Assembly (NCBI GenBank): GCA_009928435.1
Contig: JAABNQ010000015.1
Span: forward strand, 1 to 63,351
Source: Bacillus sp. HF117_J1_D
Lineage (GTDB): Bacteria > Bacillota > Bacilli > Bacillales > Bacillaceae_C
Reading direction: 5' to 3'
Length of the DNA: 63,351 nt
The notes beneath the pieces are model-generated. The model did no database searches. It was not told where the DNA came from and saw only the letters and a program-made list of their open reading frames with translations. The position numbers and the translations under genes were made by a program. Positions 8,401 to 16,404 of this stretch are shown piece by piece. Numbering within the stretch: position 1 is the stretch's first letter; the number at the start of each line of letters is the position of its first letter.

Positions 8401-9465
8401 TTACTTACCGCTCAGTTCCTCCGCACGGTCATACACTTCTTGACCTGGGAGACCTTTATCATCAGCGTTTTTAATCCATTTCTCAATGGTTGGATCGATG
8501 TATTTCTTCCACTCTTTCAGGTCGCTATCAGTCAATTCGTAAATTTCAATGCCTTTTTCTTTCGCTTGTTCAATGGCTTCATGCCCGAACTGGTCAAAAA
8601 CCTCTCCAGTCTTCTCCGCCATTTTTTCACCAGTCAGCTTTTCAATGGTTTTCTGGTCTTCTTCGCTCAACTTGTCCCAAACGTCCTCATTCATTACGAC
8701 AAACATCGTAGTAGAGTAGAAGTTTCCGACAGTCGCGTAATCAATAACTTCATCCAACCCCCAAGTTTTTACAGCTTCCCAAGGAGCAATCGTTCCATCA
8801 ACAACGCCGCGTTCCAACGCTTCGAAGTTTTCGTTCATTGGCATGGATACCGGAACCGCGCCAAGTGCTTTCAACCATTCACTTGTTTCCGCGGATGGAG
8901 ATCGAATTCTCATTCCTTTTAGGTCATCGATACTTTTAACCGGCTTTCCAACAGTAAACAACTGTCCGGGATCCGTTGTATACAGCCACAAAGGCTTTGT
9001 GCCTTGGTACTCTTGATCAAAGTCATCAAATTCATCGTAAAGCTTCCACAGGCTTTTTGAACCGTCCACTGCAGATTTCGACATGAACGGCAGTTCCATC
9101 ACAGATGTCAGAGGGAATTGATTCGGCGTGTAACCGTGTACACTCAACGCAATATCAACTGACCCTGTTGCAGCCGCATCAAAATGTTCATCTGGAGCAG
9201 CAAGAGAGGCCCCAGGATAGGAAGTGACCTTTACCCGGCCATCTGTTTCCTTTTCAAGATCTTCAGCAAAACTTTGAATCTCTTCTTCCATAAAGTGGGT
9301 TGGCGGGAAAAAGTGGGAGAAATCCAGTGCAAGCTCTTCGTCCCCCGAGCCGCCTTTATTGCCGCCTGAACTAGATTTTCCTCCACAGGCCGATAAAATC
9401 AGAAGGCAGGCAGCGGCCATCAATAAAAGCAACTTCTTCATCTTCAAATTGACTTTCATCTTCAC
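8401..9465 (-). CDS. dctP: TRAP transporter substrate-binding lipoprotein (DctP type)
   Basis: This extracytoplasmic solute-binding protein has about 354 residues, with a lipobox ILSACGG and a Gly/Ser-rich linker, so it is lipid-anchored in this Gram-positive cell. DctP features are LDFSHFFPPTHFMEEEIQSF at the N-terminus, LKGMRIRSPSAETSEWLKAL with the conserved substrate-binding Arg, and GVVDGTIAPWEAVKTW. The GTG start is chosen because AGAGGAG lies 8 bases upstream; an earlier GTG overlaps that site. It is the first and presumably most expressed gene of the operon. DctP proteins bind many organic acids, so the ligand is open. Confidence 0.92.
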   Translation of the reverse strand: MKMKVNLKMKKLLLLMAAACLLILSACGGKSSSGGNKGGSGDEELALDFSHFFPPTHFMEEEIQSFAEDLEKETDGRVKVTSYPGASLAAPDEHFDAAATGSVDIALSVHGYTPNQFPLTSVMELPFMSKSAVDGSKSLWKLYDEFDDFDQEYQGTKPLWLYTTDPGQLFTVGKPVKSIDDLKGMRIRSPSAETSEWLKALGAVPVSMPMNENFEALERGVVDGTIAPWEAVKTWGLDEVIDYATVGNFYSTTMFVVMNEDVWDKLSEEDQKTIEKLTGEKMAEKTGEVFDQFGHEAIEQAKEKGIEIYELTDSDLKEWKKYIDPTIEKWIKNADDKGLPGQEVYDRAEELSGK

Positions 9466-9507
9466 ATTTTTCACTCCTCTTAATAACTAAAAGATTTTGA
9501 TATCTTT

Positions 9508-9522
9508 TGTAAAACGTTTACA
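9508..9522. promoter_or_regulatory. Palindromic operator upstream of the TRAP operon
   Basis: TGTAAAACGTTTACA has perfect 7-base arms (TGTAAA-C / G-TTTACA) about an odd centre and lies 43-57 bases before the dctP start. It resembles a LacI-family operator and is close to, but not a full match for, a CcpA cre site. No LacI gene lies in the window. Confidence 0.45.
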
Positions 9523-10054
9523 TGAAACCGATCTCAATATATGCAAAACGGTATAACGATGTAACTACATGAACCCCCTCCTAGCACTATCATATATTAT
9601 ATAATATATTATGAGATATATAGTATCAAGTACCTAAATGGTTCTTTTTCTTGGAGTATATCGAATATTCCTTTTTCGCAGGCCGATGTACTGTCAGTTT
9701 TTTCGGCTGAAAATCCTATTTACTAGAGACTCCATTATTCTGTAAAGGGAGCTTAAAACCAGGTGAAATGTGCAAGTTGAGACTGAGTGGGTGTTGGGAA
9801 GATGTTTTGAGCGGAGAAGGGTAACATGAGCTATTTAGCCGGGTTCAAACAAAAATGAAGAAGCCCGGAAAATTAGCAAAATCTGATTTTCCGGGCTTCT
9901 TTTTAAAAAGTCTAGCCGTTTGGATGCAGGAAATAAAATGTAGTGTCAGCGGGAGTGGTGGCAATTGTTTAAGACAAAAAACATCAAAGAAGATCATGCT
10001 TTTGAATCCCGCGACCCGAAAACAATTCTGTTTCGGATCATGGGTTCATCTTTT
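9523..10054. other. Intergenic region between the TRAP operon and the YitT gene
   Basis: Contains an 18-bp perfect AT palindrome (ATATATTATATAATATAT, 9592-9609), which may be an operator or promoter core of the TRAP operon, and the second copy of the terminator hairpin at 9860-9905. A 43-codon plus-strand frame before 10076 has no ribosome binding site. No gene is called. Confidence 0.5.
9860..9905. terminator. Hairpin terminator, second near-identical copy
   Basis: GAAGCCCGGAAAATTAG pairs with CTGATTTTCCGGGCTTC (one mismatch) around a 6-base loop and is flanked by A-runs and T-runs on both sides, so it can work in both directions. Compare 5742-5782. Confidence 0.7.
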
Positions 10055-10894
10055 TCACCTTGGCGTTTCGTGAAATTTAGATAAAGAAAAGCCTCTTCCA
10101 AGAATTTCGGATGCATTGAGGAAGACGACGAAAGAAGCAGGTTCTTGTTCTTGCAGTACTTTTTTCAAATAAACAGCTTCCTGCTGTTCAACAACGCAGA
10201 GGATCATTGTTTTTTCCTGATTAGAGAATCCGCCGATTGTACGGATTTTTGTCAAACCACGGTCAATTTCTTCCTTAATGATGGTTTGAATTTTCTCTTC
10301 CTGCTCGGTGATGATGAGCACCAGCTTCGATGGTGAACTTTGCAATTGGACAAAGTCGATTACTTTACTTGTCACATAAATGGCCATCATCGCGTATAGA
10401 GCAAGTTCGAGGTTAAAGATGAATGCAGAAGTGATCACAACGAGCCCATCGACAATGAGTTGTGAGTAGCCACTGGATAGTCCTGTGAATTTTTTTACGA
10501 TTTGTGCGACAGTCGCAAGCCCTCCGGTCGATCCTCTTCCACGATAAACGATCCCAAGGCCAATGCCTAGAAGGATGCCCCCATAAATGGCTGCCAGTAA
10601 AGGATTATCAATCGTAAAAGGGATGTCGGAACTGAGCCAAATGGTGAATGGAACGAAGAAAGTTCCCACTAGCGTCTTTAAGCTGAAATCCTTGCCGAGA
10701 AGCAGCAGACCGACGAAAAAGACCGGAATATTGATGAGCCATTGCACATAGGCAGGATGATATTGATATAACTCATAAAGGATTGTGCTGATACCAGATA
10801 CTCCGCCTGCTGCTAGTCTGGCCGGCAGGAAAAATATATTATAGGCTAAACCGACCAAAGCGGCGCCCAAAATGATGGAAAGATATTCTATCAT
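10055..10894 (-). CDS. YitT-family membrane protein
   Basis: A protein of 279 residues with five to six membrane helices in the first 175 residues, including AGGVSGISTILYELYQYHP and YRGRGSTGGLATVAQIVKKF, the two glycine-rich YitT_membrane signatures. A cytoplasmic DUF2179 domain follows (about 200-265: VLIITEQEEKIQTIIKEEID...MILCVVEQQEAVYLKKV). Bacillaceae carry several such paralogs; their role is unknown, and transport has been suggested. The ATG is preferred over the adjacent TTG. The binding site is weak. It is a single-gene unit. Confidence 0.88.
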   Translation of the reverse strand: MIEYLSIILGAALVGLAYNIFFLPARLAAGGVSGISTILYELYQYHPAYVQWLINIPVFFVGLLLLGKDFSLKTLVGTFFVPFTIWLSSDIPFTIDNPLLAAIYGGILLGIGLGIVYRGRGSTGGLATVAQIVKKFTGLSSGYSQLIVDGLVVITSAFIFNLELALYAMMAIYVTSKVIDFVQLQSSPSKLVLIITEQEEKIQTIIKEEIDRGLTKIRTIGGFSNQEKTMILCVVEQQEAVYLKKVLQEQEPASFVVFLNASEILGRGFSLSKFHETPR

Positions 10895-11230
10895 CAATGT
10901 TGCTTTTGGTTTTGGCTTTAAAATGTTCAGTCAGTCCTTTCTTAAAAAAATGCCATTGCTATCTTAACATAGAATAGAGGAGAGCTGGAAAGGATTGAGA
11001 AGTGGAAAAAATTACGTCAAGTAAGGTTTGCGAGGCTTCATTTTCATCAACCACTTATTGATATTTCGTTTCCCCTATAGCTTCTTTGTGACAAGATGGA
11101 CTATTTTCATTTTGTCCATGAAATGGGGTGAATAAGCTTACAGGTTAAGCTAGTTGTTGGCGATTATTGGTTCAGAGGCAGATTATGGTAGACTTATTTT
11201 TGGGATAAAACTTAAGGGGGAGGAGATAGA
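10895..11230. other. Divergent intergenic region, nothing clear
   Basis: It should hold promoters for the YitT gene (minus) and for the lipoprotein (plus). I see no strong -35/-10 pair, repeat or small gene, apart from the GGGGGAGGAG binding site just before 11231. Confidence 0.3.
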
Positions 11231-11782
11231 ATGAGATATGTAGCGTATATTTTTCTTAGTGCAGTTGTCATGCTGACAGCGGCCTGCAGCAAAGGAGCGG
11301 GTGACCCGGTTTCGACTCCGAAAGAGGCGGCTGTTGAAAAAGAATCCGAGTCTAAGAAAGAAGAAGTCTCTAAGCCGGAGAAAGAAGGGGAAAGGGCTAC
11401 AGAAGAGGAAGAACCAAACACTGATGCGGAAAATCAACATGATGAAAGCTATATTCATCCAGAGTTGGCGGATAATGCTAAGTATGTAGAAGTGATGGAC
11501 CGCATTCATGATGAACCAAATCGGTTAGCGGTGACGAAAGAAGAACAATTTGCTGCGGTGACGAAGTTATTTTTCTTAAATCCAGGGGTATTGGATGACA
11601 AATCTCGGGCGCTTGGTTTGAGTGACGCTCAGTTGGCTGATGGGACGAAAATGATTTATTTGGCAGCTGTCGGAGAAGGGGTGGGAGCTTTTTACTTTTA
11701 TCACCCAGGCACAGATGAAATTGCCACGGAATTGAATGCAGAAGAAGCGTTCGGGGAAATTCCGGAAATCAGTTATGAATAA
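11231..11782 (+). CDS. Lipoprotein of unknown function
   Basis: A 183-residue protein with a signal peptide and lipobox TAACSKG (Cys near 20), then a long Lys/Glu-rich spacer (about 25-75) typical of surface lipoproteins. The folded part begins at SYIHPELADNAKYVEVMDRIH and ends with FYFYHPGTDEIATELNAEEAF. I do not recognise the domain. GGGGGAGGAGATAGA precedes the ATG. It is followed by a GGGGCTT/AAGCCCC hairpin and stands alone. Confidence 0.7.
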   Translation: MRYVAYIFLSAVVMLTAACSKGAGDPVSTPKEAAVEKESESKKEEVSKPEKEGERATEEEEPNTDAENQHDESYIHPELADNAKYVEVMDRIHDEPNRLAVTKEEQFAAVTKLFFLNPGVLDDKSRALGLSDAQLADGTKMIYLAAVGEGVGAFYFYHPGTDEIATELNAEEAFGEIPEISYE

Positions 11783-11806
11783 TCAATGCTACATCATGTT
11801 AGGAGC

Positions 11807-11826
11807 TGGGGCTTTTTCAAGCCCCA
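11807..11826. terminator. Short GC hairpin after the lipoprotein gene
   Basis: TGGGGCTT and AAGCCCCA form an 8-bp stem around TTTC, 25 bases after the stop. There is no good T-run on the plus strand, so termination is likely but weakly supported. From here to 12155 the sequence holds only the cold-shock leader. Confidence 0.4.
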
Positions 11827-12124
11827 AATCAACTCGGCAGGATGAATAGCTAGAAGATCATGGAGGAATACGAATGAAAGAAATTGGAGGAAATGGATTC
11901 TGCGCTATCTTTTTAGGCTGACTCTATGCTATATTGGTCATTATAGAGCTAATCAGGTTTCAGACATTGGCGGAATGATGATAAACTTTCATAGAGCGCA
12001 GTCGAAAAATTTGCTATTTTAAGACAGATTTGTTACTGTTAAGAGGAGTTATTTTTGCTCTCTTTCAGATTGAGAAGAGTTTTTGATTTTCGTCTAAGTA
12101 TTTGAGCAAGGATAGTAACACAAT

Positions 12125-12356
<232 letters not shown>

Positions 12357-12368
12357 TATGAGCCTAAG

Positions 12369-12397
12369 ACAGGTCCTGGACGGGGCCTGTTTTTTTG
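12369..12397 (+). terminator. Terminator of the cold shock gene
   Basis: ACAGG and CCTGT form the base of a GC-rich hairpin that is followed by eight T residues (one joined to the stem), 12 bases after the stop codon. Confidence 0.75.
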
Positions 12398-12420
12398 TGC
12401 AATTTTGTGGGGGCATTTTT

Positions 12421-12464
12421 AGGGGGTCAGACCCCTTTAGTGAGGTAAAGGGGTCTGACCCCCT
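12421..12464. repeat. REP-like double palindrome
   Basis: Two perfect 19-base arms, AGGGGGTCAGACCCCTTTA and its complement TAAAGGGGTCTGACCCCCT, flank a 6-base loop. Each arm also contains a smaller palindrome, GGGGTC-A-GACCCC. Nested palindromes of this form recur in Bacillaceae genomes, and I regard them as REP-like, of the kind moved by TnpA_REP/RAYT proteins. No such transposase gene lies in the window. Confidence 0.7.
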
Positions 12465-12467
12465 ACA

Positions 12468-12812
12468 CTAGACATGTCTACGTCCCAGACTGGATTTCAT
12501 GAATATAAAACACCCTAGATAAGCCACACAAGTAACTCCAAACAAAGCAAAAATTCCCGGTGTAAAGACTAAATATAAACTGAACGGCAATGACCATATA
12601 AATGCAATTAGCATAAGTGATTGCTTTGATGTTAATGAGGAAAGGATCGCTAAGCAAGCGGGTAGTAACAGCATAATAAATGTGGTCACGACCGTTTCAG
12701 TCCCAATCATATGAGAATAAGGATTAAAAAAATTTAGTACAATCCATAAAAATATACTTGCCGCTCCGCTTAATATCCCCACAATCTTTACTGCTATTTG
12801 GATTGTACTCAC
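12468..12812 (-). CDS. Small four-helix membrane protein, function unknown
   Basis: A 114-residue hydrophobic protein with four predicted helices (about 6-25, 41-60, 67-83, 86-106) and a basic C-terminus SSLGRRHV. It starts with GTG preceded by GGGCGGGGGT. I do not recognise a family. Its stop lies only four bases from the REP-like palindrome at 12421-12464, so that hairpin may protect or end its transcript. Confidence 0.5.
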   Translation of the reverse strand: MSTIQIAVKIVGILSGAASIFLWIVLNFFNPYSHMIGTETVVTTFIMLLLPACLAILSSLTSKQSLMLIAFIWSLPFSLYLVFTPGIFALFGVTCVAYLGCFIFMKSSLGRRHV

Positions 12813-12903
12813 CCCCGCCCTTAGATTAATCTTAAATATATGAAGCCTTCCTCTGCTCTTTTCCTTTATACTATAGAAGAAAAGCTATTAAAAGGGGAAT
12901 TAT

Positions 12904-13614
12904 ATGAAGATTGGAAAAAAGTTGCTCATTATTTTGCCTATTGTTATAGTCGCAAGTCTCGCAGCTTGGCTGATCAGTGCCTTTTACGGCTTGCCGTGGA
13001 AGGAAAAGTCAGTGGCAGCTAAACTGGAAAACTACTTGGAAGAAAAATATGAACAGGATTTTACCTTGAAAGAGTCTTTTTATAATTTTAAAGACGGGAG
13101 CTATGGGGCGTGGTTTTATCCTGCAGCGGACCCGAAGCTTGAGTTTCACGCTGAGGAAGGCTTTGCAGAGTATACATATGTTGATAATTATCCTGAAGTT
13201 TTGTGGGCACGCCAATTAAAAGAAGCAATACAGCCGATTGTAAAGGACATTTATTCTGACGCATCTGTTGATACGAGTTATGTCACTTATGAAAGCTTGG
13301 ATATCGTAAAAGGGCCGGAGATTCCTCGTTTCGATGAAACTGAGACCATGTTAGGAGTCAGTGTTGAAATAGGAACATCATTTTCAGGCAATGACGAGCA
13401 ATGGCAGCAACTGACCACTATAGTTGAAGAAATTCAAGCTCTTTCACCAGCAATCGATTCTTCGTTCGACTTTATCAATAAAAAGGAAGGCATCGAAACC
13501 TTCGTAACTTGTCCGCCAAAGGAAGAAGCTGAAATCAAATCTGTCCAGCAGGCAAAGAAATCCTGTTCGGTAAGCAAATATGATATGGAGACGGATATGA
13601 CTTTGGACGACTAA
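12904..13614 (+). CDS. YfjL-like membrane-anchored protein
   Basis: A 236-residue protein with an N-terminal membrane anchor (about 7-28) that lacks a lipobox Cys, followed by an extracytoplasmic domain beginning WKEKSVAAKLENYLEEKYEQDF. The early KLENYLEEKY...F-L-KESFYNFKDGSYGAWFYP pattern resembles the N-terminal domain of YfjL-type proteins; this is a fair but not firm match. AAAAGGGGAATTAT precedes the ATG. The next gene, a DUF4349 lipoprotein, starts 54 bases after its stop, so the two may be co-transcribed envelope proteins. Confidence 0.6.
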   Translation: MKIGKKLLIILPIVIVASLAAWLISAFYGLPWKEKSVAAKLENYLEEKYEQDFTLKESFYNFKDGSYGAWFYPAADPKLEFHAEEGFAEYTYVDNYPEVLWARQLKEAIQPIVKDIYSDASVDTSYVTYESLDIVKGPEIPRFDETETMLGVSVEIGTSFSGNDEQWQQLTTIVEEIQALSPAIDSSFDFINKKEGIETFVTCPPKEEAEIKSVQQAKKSCSVSKYDMETDMTLDD

Positions 13615-13668
13615 CATTGTAATTTTTTTCACGTTGAACCGTCTAATGTAGAAAGGGGGATCGGTGTG

Positions 13669-14565
13669 ATGAGTAAGAGCAGGTTCAAAGGTCTGTTTGC
13701 TATCTTTCTTCTTATCTTTTTGGGGGCGTGCAGCTCGAGTGATTCGGAGGAATCAAAGTCAACGAACGAAATGGCTCAAATGGATAAGGCTGCTGGTTCA
13801 AATGAAATGGCCGTTCTTGACCAAGAGGACCAGTCCACTGTAGAAGAATCGAAGGATGATCAGGTTAACGCAAGTGATCGCATGATCATTCATCGGGCAA
13901 ACTTGGAGGTTCGGGTGAAGAGTCTAGACGAAGCCCAGAAAAAGATTGAGAAGAAAGTGAAGGAATACGGCGGTTATATCGTCGAGTCCAATGAATATCG
14001 TGATGAAAATGAAATGAAAAGCGGACAAGTCATTGTCCGAATTCCTGAAAAGCAATTTCAGGCGTTTTTGAATGATGCAGAAGCTGAAGCTGCCGAGGTT
14101 TTGGGCAGGAATGTTTCGGGGCAGGACGTGACGGAGGAATACGTGGACTTGGAATCTCGCTTGAAATCGAAGCGGGCGGTAGAGGAACGGCTTCTTGATT
14201 TTATGAAGGAAGCGCAAAAGACCGAAGATTTATTAAAAATATCGAGTGACTTGGCGAAAGTGCAGGAGGAAATAGAGGTCCTTGTGGGGAAAGTGAAATA
14301 TCTTGAAAATCAGACTGACTTTTCGACCGTGGAAATCTCTATGCAGGAAAGCAAAGTGGTTGTTCCGGGAGTAGGCGACGGTGATCTAGATACATGGGAA
14401 AAAACGAAGAAGCAGCTTGCCGTCAGCCTCAACTTTTTGCTTGCTGCAGCATCGGGATTGGTTGTGTTCTTTGTAGGGAATTTGCCTGTCATTCTTCTTT
14501 TGGTGTTGATTGGAGTGGGGATTTTCTATCTGGTGAAAAGAAAGCGAAGGACACCAAAGGAGTGA
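13669..14565 (+). CDS. DUF4349 lipoprotein with C-terminal membrane helix
   Basis: A 298-residue protein with a signal peptide and lipobox LGACSSS, a Ser/Glu-rich spacer, then the DUF4349 core (about 70-235) beginning RMIIHRANLEVRVKSLDEAQ. It includes a GYIVES-x-R-pattern, VRIPEKQFQAFL and a long helical part with EYVDLESRLKSKRAVEERLL. Residues 250-285 form a membrane hairpin or helix, and the tail is KRKRRTPKE. DUF4349 proteins are cell-surface proteins of unknown role. The ATG is chosen over the adjoining GTG. Its terminator is interrupted by the IS that starts 84 bases downstream. Confidence 0.85.
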   Translation: MSKSRFKGLFAIFLLIFLGACSSSDSEESKSTNEMAQMDKAAGSNEMAVLDQEDQSTVEESKDDQVNASDRMIIHRANLEVRVKSLDEAQKKIEKKVKEYGGYIVESNEYRDENEMKSGQVIVRIPEKQFQAFLNDAEAEAAEVLGRNVSGQDVTEEYVDLESRLKSKRAVEERLLDFMKEAQKTEDLLKISSDLAKVQEEIEVLVGKVKYLENQTDFSTVEISMQESKVVVPGVGDGDLDTWEKTKKQLAVSLNFLLAAASGLVVFFVGNLPVILLLVLIGVGIFYLVKRKRRTPKE

Positions 14566-14631
14566 ATCGTCCAAACTGTAACGGGCAACAGCTGTTTCCA
14601 GTGAAAGCGGGGGATGGCGGAAAAAGAGTAT

Positions 14632-14648
14632 ATCCCCGCTCCTCGTTT
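14632..14648 (+). terminator. Left half of a terminator split by the IS element
   Basis: ATCCCCGCTCCTC (14632-14644) plus GTTT form the 5' arm. The 3' arm GAGAAGCGGGGAT followed by TTTTGTTGTTT now lies beyond the IS at about 16337-16360. When the IS and one TTT copy are removed, the halves give a 13-bp stem with one mismatch, a 5-base loop and a T-run: the former terminator of the DUF4349 gene. Confidence 0.7.
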
Positions 14649-14718
14649 TGATATGCTCCCTATGTAGTAGACAGAGAAATAATAAAAATTCTCTAATACT
14701 ACAAAGGGAGCATTTATT

Positions 14719-15414
14719 ATGTCTAAAAGAATGACCAAACATACGTTGGATGAAAGAATCCAGGCTGTATTATGTGTTATTGAGGATAAGAAGTCAGTGA
14801 CTGTAACTGCAAGAGAATATGGTGTTGACAAAACCACCATTCAATCCTGGGTTCGTAAATATCAAGCAAACGGTGTGAACGGCCTAAAAGAAGCAAAAAA
14901 GTGGAAGAGATATCCTAAGGAACTAAAGATGGAAGCAGTCGATTTTTATCTGAATCAAAAAGTTGGTCTGAAAACAACTTGTGAAAAATTTAATATCTCA
15001 GATCCCTCTGTTTTACGTAAGTGGATAAACCATTATACTAGTGGAAAAGAGATGAAATCCACTAGTAAGGGAAGAGGAATAATGAATAAAGGGCGTAAAA
15101 CAACACTGAGGGAGCGCATGGAAATTGTTCAATATACCATTGCCAATGATTTCAATTACCAAGAGGCTTCCGAGAAATATCAGGTTTCTTATCAACAAGT
15201 CTATAGTTGGGTTCGTAAATATCAACAAGATGGGGAACAAGGCCTTCAGGATCGACGTGGAAAGTCCCTGGAATCAAAGCCAACTCTCACGGAGGAAGAA
15301 AAATTACAACTTCGTATTAAAGAACTGGAACATCGTAATCAGTACTTGGAAGCGGAGAATGGCCTATTAAAAAAGTTAAAGGATATCGAAAGGGGGATGG
15401 GACTGCACGATTAG
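14719..15414 (+). CDS. IS3-family transposase OrfA with two helix-turn-helix domains
   Basis: A 231-residue protein with tandem HTH domains (about 9-55, KKSVTVTAREYGVDKTTIQSWVRK, and about 130-180, EASEKYQVSYQQVYSWVRK) plus an intermediate third one (KTTCEKFNISDPSVLRKWI). A C-terminal leucine zipper (LRIKELEHRNQYLEAENGLLKKL) matches the oligomerisation region of IS150-group OrfA. The A-run AAAAAAG within the LLKKL codons is where ribosomes should shift to make OrfAB. GGGAGCATTTATT precedes the ATG. OrfA binds the element ends and restrains transposition. Confidence 0.9.
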   Translation: MSKRMTKHTLDERIQAVLCVIEDKKSVTVTAREYGVDKTTIQSWVRKYQANGVNGLKEAKKWKRYPKELKMEAVDFYLNQKVGLKTTCEKFNISDPSVLRKWINHYTSGKEMKSTSKGRGIMNKGRKTTLRERMEIVQYTIANDFNYQEASEKYQVSYQQVYSWVRKYQQDGEQGLQDRRGKSLESKPTLTEEEKLQLRIKELEHRNQYLEAENGLLKKLKDIERGMGLHD

Positions 15415-16289
15415 GCAATCATTTAGCTAGATTTCAAGCAATTCATGACTATCATGAAGAAACAGATATCCCCATTCTATTACTCTGCGAAATTTTAGAT
15501 GTATCACGCTCAGGATATTATAAATGGCTGAAGCATACACCCACTGATCAACAAAAAGAAAATGAATGGTTGATAGATAAAATCCAAGAAATATTTAAAG
15601 AGTTTGGTGGCATCTATGGCTATCGACGAATAACAATGGTGATCCGCCGTCGATATGGGAAACGGTATAATCCTAAACGAATTCGACGCTTAATGATCCA
15701 GTTAGGCTTGAAATCTTTTATTCGCCGTTCAAATGGTTATTCAACGAAAACAAGCTTTGTCAACATCGAAGAAAATATTTTAGATCGTGAGTTTACTGCA
15801 GATAAGCCGAATGAGAAATGGGTAACAGATATCACGCACTTAAATTACGGAATTAGCAACAAGGCCTATTTAAGTGCCATTAAAGACCTTTATGACGGTT
15901 CCATCATTGCCTATATGGTCGGACACCATAATGACAATCCACTAGTAATGGCCACCATTAAAGCAGCCATAGAAGCTAATCCCGAGGCAACCCCTTTGAT
16001 CCATAGCGATCGTGGTTCGCAATATACATCAAAAGAATACCGTCATATTACTACAGAAGCCGGTATGACTCGCAGTATGTCACGTGTTGGTAAATGTATT
16101 GATAACGCACCGATGGAAAGCTTCTTTGGTCATTTTAAATGTGAACGTTATGACTTAAAGCAATACAGGACCTATGAAGAATTAACGGAAGATATTGATC
16201 AGTATATCAAATTTTATAATGAGGAACGATACCAAGAAAAATTAAACAGCCTAGCACCGTTGGAATATCGGCACCAGGCTGTGGCATAG
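15366..16289 (+). CDS. IS3-family transposase OrfB (integrase core), read by -1 frameshift
   Basis: The frame is open from about 15337, and I start it at the shift site, because no ATG, GTG or TTG with a binding site precedes 15570. Coding before 15570 is typical OrfB (LARFQAIHDYHEETDIPILL...VSRSGYYKWLK), so a TTG start there would lose the N-terminus. The integrase core has all three catalytic acids: WVTDITHL, HSDRGSQYTS and MESFFGHFKCE (DDE, with about 35 residues between the last two). It carries out strand transfer at the element ends as the fused OrfAB protein. Confidence 0.88.
   Translation: MKKVKGYRKGDGTARLGNHLARFQAIHDYHEETDIPILLLCEILDVSRSGYYKWLKHTPTDQQKENEWLIDKIQEIFKEFGGIYGYRRITMVIRRRYGKRYNPKRIRRLMIQLGLKSFIRRSNGYSTKTSFVNIEENILDREFTADKPNEKWVTDITHLNYGISNKAYLSAIKDLYDGSIIAYMVGHHNDNPLVMATIKAAIEANPEATPLIHSDRGSQYTSKEYRHITTEAGMTRSMSRVGKCIDNAPMESFFGHFKCERYDLKQYRTYEELTEDIDQYIKFYNEERYQEKLNSLAPLEYRHQAVA
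15369..15375 (+). other. Programmed -1 frameshift site of the IS
   Basis: AAAAAAG lies in the zero frame as AAA AAG. A one-base backward slip enters the orfB frame, which is then open for over 300 codons, while orfA stops 13 codons later. This is the standard IS3-family mechanism; the slip itself is inferred. Confidence 0.7.
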
Positions 16290-16404
16290 ACTTTTTGTTT
16301 TTTTCACTGTCTACTTGACAGGGCGCAGTTCATTTTGAGAAGCGGGGATTTTGTTGTTTACTTCTTCTTCTTGTCCCCCTTCGACTTCAAAATGGCTCAA
16401 TTTC

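Larger units (their letters stand above)
14649..16332 (+). mobile_element. Complete IS3-family (IS150-like) insertion sequence
   Basis: A 1684-bp element with ends TGATATGCTCCCTATGTAGT and (complement of right end) TGAACTGCGCCCTGTCAAGT, imperfect inverted repeats that share GTAGACAG-GAAA further in. It starts with TG and ends with CA, as IS3-family members do. TTT on each side fits a 3-bp target duplication. Both overlapping genes are intact, with a slippery A-run between them, so the copy looks active or recently active. Confidence 0.85.

Noticed and set aside
8173-8922. A 249-codon plus-strand frame opposite the TRAP genes
   Set aside because: It lies wholly antisense to dctQ and dctP, which have clear family motifs, and has no ribosome binding site or recognisable domain.
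9508-9522. A perfect CcpA cre site
   Set aside because: The palindrome misses the consensus at a conserved C toward its end, so I list it only as a LacI-type operator candidate.
15570-16289. OrfB starting at the TTG at 15570
   Set aside because: Typical OrfB residues continue in frame for about 65 codons upstream, back to the slippery A-run, so the protein is better read as a frameshift product.
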